A program made the translations under genes and the position numbers. From positions 62,001 to 126,000 of the forward strand of contig JAKQNO010000071.1 of the NCBI GenBank assembly GCA_029565735.1: a stretch of 64,000 nt of DNA, written 5' to 3'. Positions within the stretch are counted from its first letter, which is position 1; each line of letters opens with the position of its first letter. Origin of the DNA: a bacterium (lineage in GTDB: Bacteria > Oederibacteriota > PGYV01). Below the pieces are notes generated by a model. That model saw only the letters and a list, made by a program, of their open reading frames with translations, did no database searches and was not told the DNA's origin. Shown piece by piece: positions 16,422 to 24,030 of this stretch.

Positions 16422-16709
16422 ATGAAAAAAATAATGGTTTTACTGATAATCCTGGGATTTATGGCGGCGGGCTGCGCTTCATCCGCTTTAGTAAAAAAAG
16501 ACGACGCGCCCGCGGGCAAACAGTCCGTAATTGCTTCGGACAAACCTGTTGACGTCTGGCTTTCCCCTGCTTTAACCGGAGACGCGCCGTTCAGGACTTT
16601 AAACCCCGGCGATGAAGTAAAAGTATTAAGCACATCAAACGTATCCGCGCTTATTGAGATGAAAGACGGCTCCCGAGGATTTGTGGACGTGATGAAGATA
16701 TCGAAATAA
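16422..16709 (+). CDS. Small lipoprotein with SH3-like domain
   Basis: 95 residues. The lipobox MAAGC gives a lipidated Cys19. The mature region DVWLSPALTGDAPFRTLNPGDEVKVLSTSNVSALIEMKDGSRGFV fits the bacterial SH3 pattern, here split by this description only. It is followed directly by purine-rich repeats. It has an excellent AGGAGGTAATAAT start context. Such domains usually bind peptidoglycan or protein; function unknown. It is one of the few plus-strand genes. Confidence 0.7.
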   Translation: MKKIMVLLIILGFMAAGCASSALVKKDDAPAGKQSVIASDKPVDVWLSPALTGDAPFRTLNPGDEVKVLSTSNVSALIEMKDGSRGFVDVMKISK

Positions 16710-16711
16710 CT

Positions 16712-16876
16712 GAGGGACGGAAGGTCGGATGCACGGAGGGACAGAAGAATAAAAGGGCGAAAAATCAGACAGACATCATATAACGTCAGGACAATCTTTT
16801 GGTCATATGCCCGGTAAAAATCTTCCGTTCTTCCAACCTTCCGTCCCTCTGTCCCTCTGACCTTCCGTCCCTCTTT
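16712..16876. repeat. Inverted pair of purine-rich repeats between convergent genes
   Basis: Purine-rich units at 16712-16745 and their complement at about 16823-16876 face each other across ~80 bp, between a plus-strand gene ending at 16709 and a minus-strand gene ending at 16880. The RNA could fold into a long stem and may act as a bidirectional terminator. No other terminator is seen here. Confidence 0.5.
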
Positions 16877-16879
16877 ACT

Positions 16880-19800
16880 TTACCTGACCACCGCCACTTT
16901 TTCGGTTGCTTTGTAGTGGGATGTTTCAACGGTTATTAAATATGTGCCGCTGTTTATAATATTGCCGCTGCTGTTTCTGCCTTCCCAATAAAGTTCCTTT
17001 GTCCCCGGCTGTGTTATGACGCCGTCATAAAGCGTTGCCACAAGCGCGCCGCTTCTTGTATAAACTTTAACCTTTACGTTATCGCCGGAATATACATTAA
17101 ACATTATTGTTACCCTTTCGCCTTTATCCGGCTCTATTACGTTGTTAAATATCTTTATATCTTTTTCAGATATTACTTCTTTGTCAAATTTTCCGCTGCT
17201 TGTACCCCATGTGCCGCATATATCCTGCCCTTTTACCACAATCCTGTCTATATCCCCAAAGCCCGTCTGCTTGGGATACAGGACGCGGTAAACTCTGTCC
17301 TGGCCCGGCACAGGAACGCTTACAAAAGATAAGACATCTTTATTTTCTGTTCCGCCGTGCGGGTAAACGTCAATTGACGGCGGGTTCATAAGAGGAACAT
17401 TAGAAACTATCTGAAAATAAATATTGTCAGTATGTTCGGGGTTAAAAATCATCTTTACCGTAAATACAGGCGGTGTCACGCCGTTGCACGGAAGCGGCGT
17501 TGATGTCAATGTCGGCTGTGACGTGAAAGTCATAGTGGGTGTAAATGTGGGAGTTATTGTTAAAGTAACCGTATATGTCGGTGTCGCCGTGCGGGTAACA
17601 GTGCGCGTGGAAGAAGCGGTTGGCGTTATGGTTGTGGTAGAGGTTAAGGTTACAGTCGCGGTTTGTGTTATGGTCGTGGTTGAAGTTACTGTTGCAGTCG
17701 GCGTTACCGTAAACGTTGGCGACAAAACAGCCGTAAGAGTGATAGTGGCCGTGGGTGTGTGCGGCGGGCACATATCTTCTATGTTCCAGATAACCTGGTC
17801 AAATCCCGCAACCGCCGTGTAAGTATGACCTGTCACAAGCAGCCTGCAGACGGTTATTCTTAAAACGGAGTAGCATTCATCATCAGCGCCGGAATCATAA
17901 ACCCATTCCCCTGCAGTGCCGAATGTTGTATCAATTGTGCCGTCCATATTATAACGCCTTACAACACAGTCTGTGTTACTTCCGTTATGCCTTACGTAAA
18001 GAATTACAAGTTTTCCGTCCATTTCTATTATGCTTCTTATTTCTTCCCCGGGTGCTAACGTTAAAATACCGTCTGTATCAAAACCTGTGTCAAAAGTTCC
18101 GTCTGGGTTTAATACTATTGTCACAGAAGAACGGCACGTGATTGTGCAGCCGCTTCCGTCATCCACATAACCGCTTATTACTACTTTACCGGCAACAGTT
18201 ATTATCATTGATTTCGGCACGCAATTTTTATGGTTTAAAGCCGTATTAATATATGAAGTGCAGCCGCCTGTGCCAAAAGCGGAATCCGGGCTGCCGTCGT
18301 TTAAAAACTTCCATACGCACATCGCCCTGCATGTGCCTGTGCAGCCGGGGTCATTGGAATCGCTCCACCCTGATACATATATGTCAGTCCCGCTGCATTT
18401 TATTGTAAGCGCGCAGTCATTGCCGTTTCCGCCCGCCTGATTGTGAATTTTTCTGCAACCCGACGGCCCGAATGTGGTGTCAGGCGTTCCGTCCGCGTTT
18501 ATCCTTGTCACGCACGCGTCATAGTCGGTTCCGTTCCATGATTTGCCCACGCATACGTATCTGCCGTTTGAATCAATGTCGAAATCATAGAAATAATCAT
18601 TGCCGCTTCCGTATGTCCTGAAACACTGACCCGCGTTAAAGCTTGTGTCAGGAGTGCCGTCAGGCAAAAACCTGTAAATAATACCGTAAGCGCACGTTCC
18701 GCCGCACGTGTCAACAGTGCCCGCCACAATTATATTTCCGCTGCTGTCGCATTTAACCGTGATAGAATCTGACCACACATATTTTACGGAAGGACCGGGG
18801 CATACCATTCTGCCGTTATTTCCAAACGAAGCGTCAACTGACCCGTCAGGCAGATACCTGTAAAGCACAGTCACATAACAGGTGCAGTTGGTGTCCCATT
18901 CAAGCGCCACCACTATCAGATTACCGTTATTATCAAGGCACGAACCCCTTCCGCCGTTATCGCCCGGAAGCGGATTAATAATCATATCATCTCCCGGAAA
19001 ACTGTCTGCAGGCACAGTGGCAACGGGGGTTAGTGTGGGTGTGATACTAAGATCTACCGATGCTGTTATTGTCACCGTAGGTGACGGGGTCCTTGTTACT
19101 GTCGGTGTTGAAGTCGCAGATACCGTTGGAGTTCTGGTTTTTGTACTTGTAAGCGAAAGTGTCAGATTATATGTAATAGTGGGAGTAAATGTTGGTGTCA
19201 CTGTCTTTGTTTTCTCCGCAGACGGCGTGATTGTAATAGTGGGGGTTGCTGAAGGCATCGGCGAACCGCACGGCACGTCAAGCACCACGCTGTTTGAATA
19301 TTCTGTGCCTATTCCGGGTGCATAAAGGCCCGCCTGGTTTGTAATGCTTCCGCAGGAATTTACCACTCCCATCCATGTAAAAGATGCGGGAGTGTTTGAC
19401 AGCCCCACGCCCCACTGCAAAAGACCTTCTGTTATCACAACAGGAGTCGCTGCCGAAGTTAAATATGAAATACCAGCGGGTAAAGTGTCAAATAAACCCA
19501 CAGTAATATAACCTGTAGCCGGCCCGAATACCATAAAGTTATCATATGTATCGTTTACAAAGTACTGATCCCCGCCCTGCTGCACCACACCCGGCGTCCA
19601 TGTGTCTCCGTTATCACATTGCATGCCTGCAGGCGGCGTTGGGTCTGTCCATGATATCATCCAACCCGCGGGTTCCGGGTCTCCCTTTGGCCAGACCTTT
19701 GCATTAAAGGTATAGGGACTGCCCTGCGGCACCTGAATCCTTACGCTGTACCACTGTCTATTGTAAATAGGCTGAGTATTTACAGACATAGGCCACACAC

Positions 19801-21247
19801 AGGTCGAACCGTTGCATCTTTGAAACCCTATGCTTCCGTCTGAATTAGTCCCAATAAAATTATCAGTTGACAACATCAGCGAATATGATTTTAATTCTTC
19901 AGCAGCACTTTTGTTGTTCTGTCTGATAACAATATTAGCATCGGCACCCTCATAAGAAGCTGCAATCATTGTTTCCGCGTAAATCTCGCCTTCACAAAAT
20001 TCCGCATCAGAACCGGAAAGCGCCATTATTGGATATACAAAAGCATTGGAACTTCCCTTAATGGCATAATCTCCGGGGCTGCAGCTCTCTGTAATTTCCC
20101 AGCTTCCGTAATTACTCAAACTTGACCACCCGGCCGGCACTGAAGGATTGTTGTATGTATCACCAAGGTTAAAATTATCAAAGTTTCTGAAAGCCCTGAG
20201 CCCGAATGAGTTCTCAAGTTGATAAGTAAGCGTATATGTCACGGTATCATTCAGCATCAAAGAAGCTGAGCTTTGTGATTTTGTAACGGAGAATTCCACC
20301 GGCGCGACTGTAGTGTTTGCTGCCGAGGATTTAATATTTGAATTCATCTGCCCCTGCGCTGTCATGGAAACAATTGTGCCTGATGCCATTTGATTTTTCA
20401 TTTTTAACAATATATATGCTGTCCCTTTTGCCGGTCCCGGCATACCGGTCCTGTTTGGAAATACCCATGAAACAGTTCCTGAAGTCGCCCCTACCCCGGG
20501 CTTTGTGACCCCTCCGCCGGTTATATTACCCGGCCCGCATTCCACAAATTCAAGATTTCCGCCTCCCGGTATTACTGCCGAAACACTTAAAGGTCCGTTA
20601 CTATATTCACAGTTAATCTCATAAAGCACAAGGTCTCCGGGCATTTTAAGAACCCCCTTAACCGATGTGCTTATTGAAAAATCAGCCGGAGATACAGCCG
20701 GTGTCCAGGTTAAGGATTCCGATGAACATTCCGATACCGTTAACCAATCAGAAGCTCTTAGATTAGCATTTCTCATCACCAAATGAAGATACATCTGCGA
20801 AATTTCACATTGAGGATACATATCTTTTTCGGGAATATGTATTATGAATTCTTTTACGTAACTCTGCCCCGCGTTATCTATGCAATACGTACAAGGCGGT
20901 GCAGGCATCCACCCATTTTCAGTATTAGCAAGATAATCTATGTCACCGGTTGCTATATCTGCAGGCTTTTCAACGGGGACATCAAGTCCTTTTTTACTTA
21001 TTACAAATACCTGGCCAAAACCCGTTTGAACCGCATCTGTCCTTTCCGGCTGGCTGCTTATTGCAAGCGCCATCTGGTTTATATTGTATAGATCCGCGCA
21101 ATAATCTATTGTTACTGTTACCAATTGGCCAAATGTGGGGTTTGCAGGATTCATGGTTACGGAATTTATTTGCGCATCCGCGTATGCCGCGCCGGCAAAT
21201 ATTATAAAAGCCGCAAACATTAATATCAGTGCTTTTTTTATCTTCAT
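16880..21247 (-). CDS. Giant secreted protein: DUF11-like domains, Thr/Pro linkers, delta-60 repeats, FlgD/Por-type C-terminal Ig domain
   Basis: 1455 residues. A signal peptide (1-24, ending AGAAYA) is followed by beta-rich domains; DUF11-like sequence occurs around 190-330. A first Thr/Pro-rich linker (~665-745, TPTITITPS-type) leads to a delta-60/SBBP-type repeat block (~750-1140) with repeats such as DASFGNNGRM, PDTSFNAGQ and DTTFGTAG. A second Thr-rich linker (~1160-1250) precedes the C-terminal Ig domain (~1360-1455: VKVYTRSGALVATLYDG...YWEGRNSSG...SGTYLITVETSHY). The last domain is of the class used for secretion or anchoring of such surface proteins. It has its own ECF-type promoter, identical in layout to that of the sigma gene two loci upstream, and lies next to a PorV-like gene. 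Likely a surface adhesin; function not known. Confidence 0.82.
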   Translation of the reverse strand: MKIKKALILMFAAFIIFAGAAYADAQINSVTMNPANPTFGQLVTVTIDYCADLYNINQMALAISSQPERTDAVQTGFGQVFVISKKGLDVPVEKPADIATGDIDYLANTENGWMPAPPCTYCIDNAGQSYVKEFIIHIPEKDMYPQCEISQMYLHLVMRNANLRASDWLTVSECSSESLTWTPAVSPADFSISTSVKGVLKMPGDLVLYEINCEYSNGPLSVSAVIPGGGNLEFVECGPGNITGGGVTKPGVGATSGTVSWVFPNRTGMPGPAKGTAYILLKMKNQMASGTIVSMTAQGQMNSNIKSSAANTTVAPVEFSVTKSQSSASLMLNDTVTYTLTYQLENSFGLRAFRNFDNFNLGDTYNNPSVPAGWSSLSNYGSWEITESCSPGDYAIKGSSNAFVYPIMALSGSDAEFCEGEIYAETMIAASYEGADANIVIRQNNKSAAEELKSYSLMLSTDNFIGTNSDGSIGFQRCNGSTCVWPMSVNTQPIYNRQWYSVRIQVPQGSPYTFNAKVWPKGDPEPAGWMISWTDPTPPAGMQCDNGDTWTPGVVQQGGDQYFVNDTYDNFMVFGPATGYITVGLFDTLPAGISYLTSAATPVVITEGLLQWGVGLSNTPASFTWMGVVNSCGSITNQAGLYAPGIGTEYSNSVVLDVPCGSPMPSATPTITITPSAEKTKTVTPTFTPTITYNLTLSLTSTKTRTPTVSATSTPTVTRTPSPTVTITASVDLSITPTLTPVATVPADSFPGDDMIINPLPGDNGGRGSCLDNNGNLIVVALEWDTNCTCYVTVLYRYLPDGSVDASFGNNGRMVCPGPSVKYVWSDSITVKCDSSGNIIVAGTVDTCGGTCAYGIIYRFLPDGTPDTSFNAGQCFRTYGSGNDYFYDFDIDSNGRYVCVGKSWNGTDYDACVTRINADGTPDTTFGPSGCRKIHNQAGGNGNDCALTIKCSGTDIYVSGWSDSNDPGCTGTCRAMCVWKFLNDGSPDSAFGTGGCTSYINTALNHKNCVPKSMIITVAGKVVISGYVDDGSGCTITCRSSVTIVLNPDGTFDTGFDTDGILTLAPGEEIRSIIEMDGKLVILYVRHNGSNTDCVVRRYNMDGTIDTTFGTAGEWVYDSGADDECYSVLRITVCRLLVTGHTYTAVAGFDQVIWNIEDMCPPHTPTATITLTAVLSPTFTVTPTATVTSTTTITQTATVTLTSTTTITPTASSTRTVTRTATPTYTVTLTITPTFTPTMTFTSQPTLTSTPLPCNGVTPPVFTVKMIFNPEHTDNIYFQIVSNVPLMNPPSIDVYPHGGTENKDVLSFVSVPVPGQDRVYRVLYPKQTGFGDIDRIVVKGQDICGTWGTSSGKFDKEVISEKDIKIFNNVIEPDKGERVTIMFNVYSGDNVKVKVYTRSGALVATLYDGVITQPGTKELYWEGRNSSGNIINSGTYLITVETSHYKATEKVAVVR

Positions 21248-21289
21248 ATTATTACCTCCGTTATTGCTTTATTAACGCCCTTACACATA

Positions 21290-21323
21290 TGACAGAATGC
21301 CGTTTAAATTGGTTCCAGTTATT
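21290..21323 (-). promoter_or_regulatory. ECF-type promoter of the giant secreted protein gene
   Basis: Minus strand AATAACTGGAAC (21312-21323), then 18 nt, then GTCA (21290-21293); ATTCTGTCA occupies 21290-21298. These blocks and the spacing are identical to those upstream of the ECF sigma gene (23814-23847), and GGAAC/GTC is the usual RpoE-like promoter pattern. The start codon is ~43 bp downstream. Confidence 0.75.
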
Positions 21324-21324
21324 T

Positions 21325-22236
21325 TTATTCCAGCAGCATATCCAGGCTTATCCTGTGTGTCGCGCCAAGCGTGTCAAACGGCTGGTACGCGTAGGCAAAT
21401 TTAACCTTTTCCAGAAGCACGCCTATGCCTATGCTTAAATTGGCGGCGTCGTGCCTGAAACCGTAACCCGCTCTGGCGCACAGTATTTTAAACATAGTGC
21501 ATTCCGCCCCCAAATCAAGCGTGGGAAGTTCGTCTTTTATCCACAGGCGGTTTACGTCAACAGAAGCCCCTATGTTTACTTCCTGAGATATATCATATGA
21601 AGTGCTGACACCGGCTTTTATGTTTATGGGCATAGTGTCGGCTATTTTTATATACGCCTGCTGCCAGCCGATGTTCTGCACGGATATTCCGCCGTATGTG
21701 TCAGGGTTGGAGCCTATTTTTATAATACCGCCCGCGTCAAAGGCAAAACCTATTTTGTCGTAAACATATAATTTGCTGTAAAAGAATTTTAATGTGCCCC
21801 CTAAGTAAATTCCCGGAAAAACCGGCTGCGCGTATGAGATTAAACCCATGGCGTCATAATTTTCCACGTTGCCGCATTCATCGCCGAATTCGTCTATTTC
21901 CACAAAATCAAAGGTGTAGTCAATAAAAACGCCTATGGATGTCGCGGCGCCGTTTTGAAGCGGGATTACAAGCGCGCCGTATTCATAATTGGTGTCGGCA
22001 AAAGAGGCAAAATGCGAAAGGGTTATTTCCATAAGTTTTAAATCAGCTATGCCCGCCGGGTTAAAAAGAAGGGAGTTTATATCCTGCGGCACCGCGCAGT
22101 AAGCGCCGCTGAAAGAAGCTGCCTTGGCGGGCGGCGATATCCTTAAAAAATCCGGCCCCACGCCGCCGGCCGCAAATAAAGGCGCGCATAAAAACAAACA
22201 TAACAATACGTTAAGTATGCGCTTTGTCCCCGCCAT
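21325..22236 (-). CDS. PorV/PorQ-like outer-membrane beta-barrel protein
   Basis: 303 residues, signal peptide ending CAPLFAAG. The mature N-terminus GPDFLRISPPAKAASFSGAYCAVPQDINSLLFNPAG, here quoted in part only, is the family signature (ISPxAxxxxxGxxxxAxxxDxxxxxxNPAG) of PorV/PorQ and UPF0164 proteins. The rest alternates as barrel strands and ends ISLDMLLE. PorV-type proteins shuttle C-terminal-domain cargo at the outer membrane. Its place between anti-sigma and a cargo-like giant protein fits that role, although other type IX components are not in this window. Confidence 0.78.
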   Translation of the reverse strand: MAGTKRILNVLLCLFLCAPLFAAGGVGPDFLRISPPAKAASFSGAYCAVPQDINSLLFNPAGIADLKLMEITLSHFASFADTNYEYGALVIPLQNGAATSIGVFIDYTFDFVEIDEFGDECGNVENYDAMGLISYAQPVFPGIYLGGTLKFFYSKLYVYDKIGFAFDAGGIIKIGSNPDTYGGISVQNIGWQQAYIKIADTMPINIKAGVSTSYDISQEVNIGASVDVNRLWIKDELPTLDLGAECTMFKILCARAGYGFRHDAANLSIGIGVLLEKVKFAYAYQPFDTLGATHRISLDMLLE

Positions 22237-22268
22237 TTATCCCTCTTTGTTTTTAATTAAGTGCTTTA

Positions 22269-23225
22269 TTATCTTATAACAGCCGATTTTATCTTTTTTT
22301 CCACAAGCGGCGTCTTTATATATACAGTATAAATACCCGAAGCAAGAAGGGACCCGCTGTCATCTTTTCCTTCCCAGATAAATTCATAAACGCCTGCGGG
22401 TTTTTTTTCGTAAAAATGCACAACCGGCCGGCCCGTCCTGTCATATATCCTTATTTCAACCTGCCCCTCATTATCCAGCCTGTATTTTATAACAAGTCTT
22501 TCGCCTTTAACACCATTAATAACGTTATTTTTAACTTCTATTTCTGCGGGCGTGGGGGTTACGACAATGCTTTTATCTGCAGCCGCAATAACCGGCGCCG
22601 CAGATGCCTTTTCATTGTTTCCCTTTAATGGCTGCGGAATTTTTTCATCCGCGGCAGAATTTACCGCGGCAAACTGATTTACCTTAAGGATGTCTTTTGA
22701 TTCTTCCTTTATTATATCTTCCTTAACCGGCTCTGCCGAGACAATTTGCTTTTCGTCTTCAGATTGCTTCTGCGCGATATATGTAACTGCTTTTTTTATC
22801 TTCGTAATTTCCTGTTTTTCCGCAGTTTTAACCGCAGGCTCCGCCGATGCAAGTTCCGCCTTTTTATCCTGAACAACACCCGGATTCATTACGAATAATC
22901 CGAATATGACAGCCGCCACAAGAACCCCTGCAGGCGCGATAAATACAGGTTTTCTTATATAACCTAAAATCCTGTCAGCCAGAGAAGGTGAAGAAGCCGC
23001 CCCTATCCTGTCCCACACTTTAAGATTAAAATCAGCGGGCAGTTTTGGCTCTTCTTTCATATCAGAAAATACATTTTTCAGCGCCAGGGCGGCTTTGTAT
23101 TCCGCGCCGCACTTTTGGCATGTTTTAACATGCGCCTTTATTTCAGCTTCTTCAGCCGCGCTTATATTGCCTTCTATTAAGCTGTTAATTAAACCATTTA
23201 CCTTTTTACAGCTCATTTTTTTCAC
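22269..23225 (-). CDS. Transmembrane anti-sigma factor with periplasmic FlgD/Por-like Ig domain
   Basis: 318 residues. The N-terminal zinc-binding anti-sigma domain has C6, H32, C36 and C39 (HVKTCQKC). One transmembrane helix covers about 93-113. A Lys/Glu/Ala-rich linker (~115-235) leads to a C-terminal Ig domain (~236-318: VEIRIYDRTGRPVV, EFIWEGKDDSG, SGIYTVYIKTP, KSAVIR) of the same class as the end domains of the giant secreted proteins at 16880-21247 and 48021-52376. The start overlaps the sigma gene by 20 bp. It should hold the sigma factor at the membrane until a periplasmic signal arrives; sensing through the Ig domain is inference. Confidence 0.85.
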   Translation of the reverse strand: MKKMSCKKVNGLINSLIEGNISAAEEAEIKAHVKTCQKCGAEYKAALALKNVFSDMKEEPKLPADFNLKVWDRIGAASSPSLADRILGYIRKPVFIAPAGVLVAAVIFGLFVMNPGVVQDKKAELASAEPAVKTAEKQEITKIKKAVTYIAQKQSEDEKQIVSAEPVKEDIIKEESKDILKVNQFAAVNSAADEKIPQPLKGNNEKASAAPVIAAADKSIVVTPTPAEIEVKNNVINGVKGERLVIKYRLDNEGQVEIRIYDRTGRPVVHFYEKKPAGVYEFIWEGKDDSGSLLASGIYTVYIKTPLVEKKIKSAVIR

Positions 23226-23796
23226 CCATCTTTCTTACCAGCTTTTGTTTCAATTTTTCCCTTGCCCTTGAAAGTTTTGACTTTACGCTTCCAAGCGGTA
23301 TTTTAAGTATCCTGCTTATTTCGTCATAATCAATACCTTCTATGTCCCTTAATATGACAACGCTTCTTTCGGCAGGTTCAAAGTTTTCCATGGCTTCCAT
23401 TACGCACTCGCGCAGCTGATTTTTTTCAGCCAGCACATCCTGCCCTTCGCGGCTGTCCGCCACATCCACCGCGGCTTTATCGCAGCTTTCATCCGCGCTT
23501 ATGGAATCGGTTTCGTAGTACTTTCTGCGTTTTAGCGCGTCCAGCCGGTTTATGCACATGTTGACCGCCACCCTGTAAAGCCAGGTGGACAGCTTGGAGT
23601 CAAATTTAAAAGAGCCAATTTTTTCATACGCTTTGCAGAACACTTCCTGCGCCATATCGCACGCTTCTTCGTTGTTTCTCATATACTTAAGGCAGACAGA
23701 CGCAACCGTCCTTTTATATGCGGTAATCACCCTGTCAAAAGCCTGCCTGTCTCCGCTTACCGCCTTTTTAACTTCCTGCAAATCCAGTTCTTCCAT
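23206..23796 (-). CDS. ECF RNA polymerase sigma factor (sigma-24/RpoE-like)
   Basis: 196 residues. Region 2 (MRNNEEACDMAQEVFCKAYEKIGSFKFDSKLSTWLYRVAVN, cited in part) with the -10-recognising helix, and region 4 (PAERSVVILRDIEGIDYDEISRILKIPLGSVKSKLSRAREKLKQ, cited in part) with the helix-turn-helix, are both complete. It lacks region 3, as ECF factors do. It heads a sigma/anti-sigma/PorV set and is preceded by a promoter of its own specificity, so it is very probably autoregulated. Confidence 0.93.
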   Translation of the reverse strand: MEELDLQEVKKAVSGDRQAFDRVITAYKRTVASVCLKYMRNNEEACDMAQEVFCKAYEKIGSFKFDSKLSTWLYRVAVNMCINRLDALKRRKYYETDSISADESCDKAAVDVADSREGQDVLAEKNQLRECVMEAMENFEPAERSVVILRDIEGIDYDEISRILKIPLGSVKSKLSRAREKLKQKLVRKMGEKNEL

Positions 23797-23813
23797 TTAT
23801 CCCTCGTATATTC

Positions 23814-23847
23814 TGACAGAATCAGCCCAAAAAAAGTTCCAGTTATT
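23814..23847 (-). promoter_or_regulatory. ECF-type autoregulated promoter of the sigma gene
   Basis: Minus strand AATAACTGGAAC (23836-23847), 18-nt gap, GTCA (23814-23817); ATTCTGTCA at 23814-23822. It is a twin of the promoter at 21290-21323. The leader to the ATG at 23796 is only about a dozen bases and carries GAGGG. Confidence 0.75.
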
Positions 23848-24030
23848 TTATACCCTGCCCTAAAAATGCTTTCCTATTATATAACAACACGCCTTAAAAT
23901 TGACAGATTAAAAAGGCCTTTTTTACCCGTTTGCAGAATATAACAAAATATCTCAATATTTGGCTTTATGCAGGGTAGTTTTTATGCTAAAATAACTTAA
24001 ATTTTTTACATCTTACAGGAGGAAATATAC

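Noticed and set aside
16397..16633. 78-codon minus-strand frame opposite the SH3-like lipoprotein
   Set aside because: The plus-strand frame has lipobox, signal peptide and strong ribosome-binding site; the minus frame has none.
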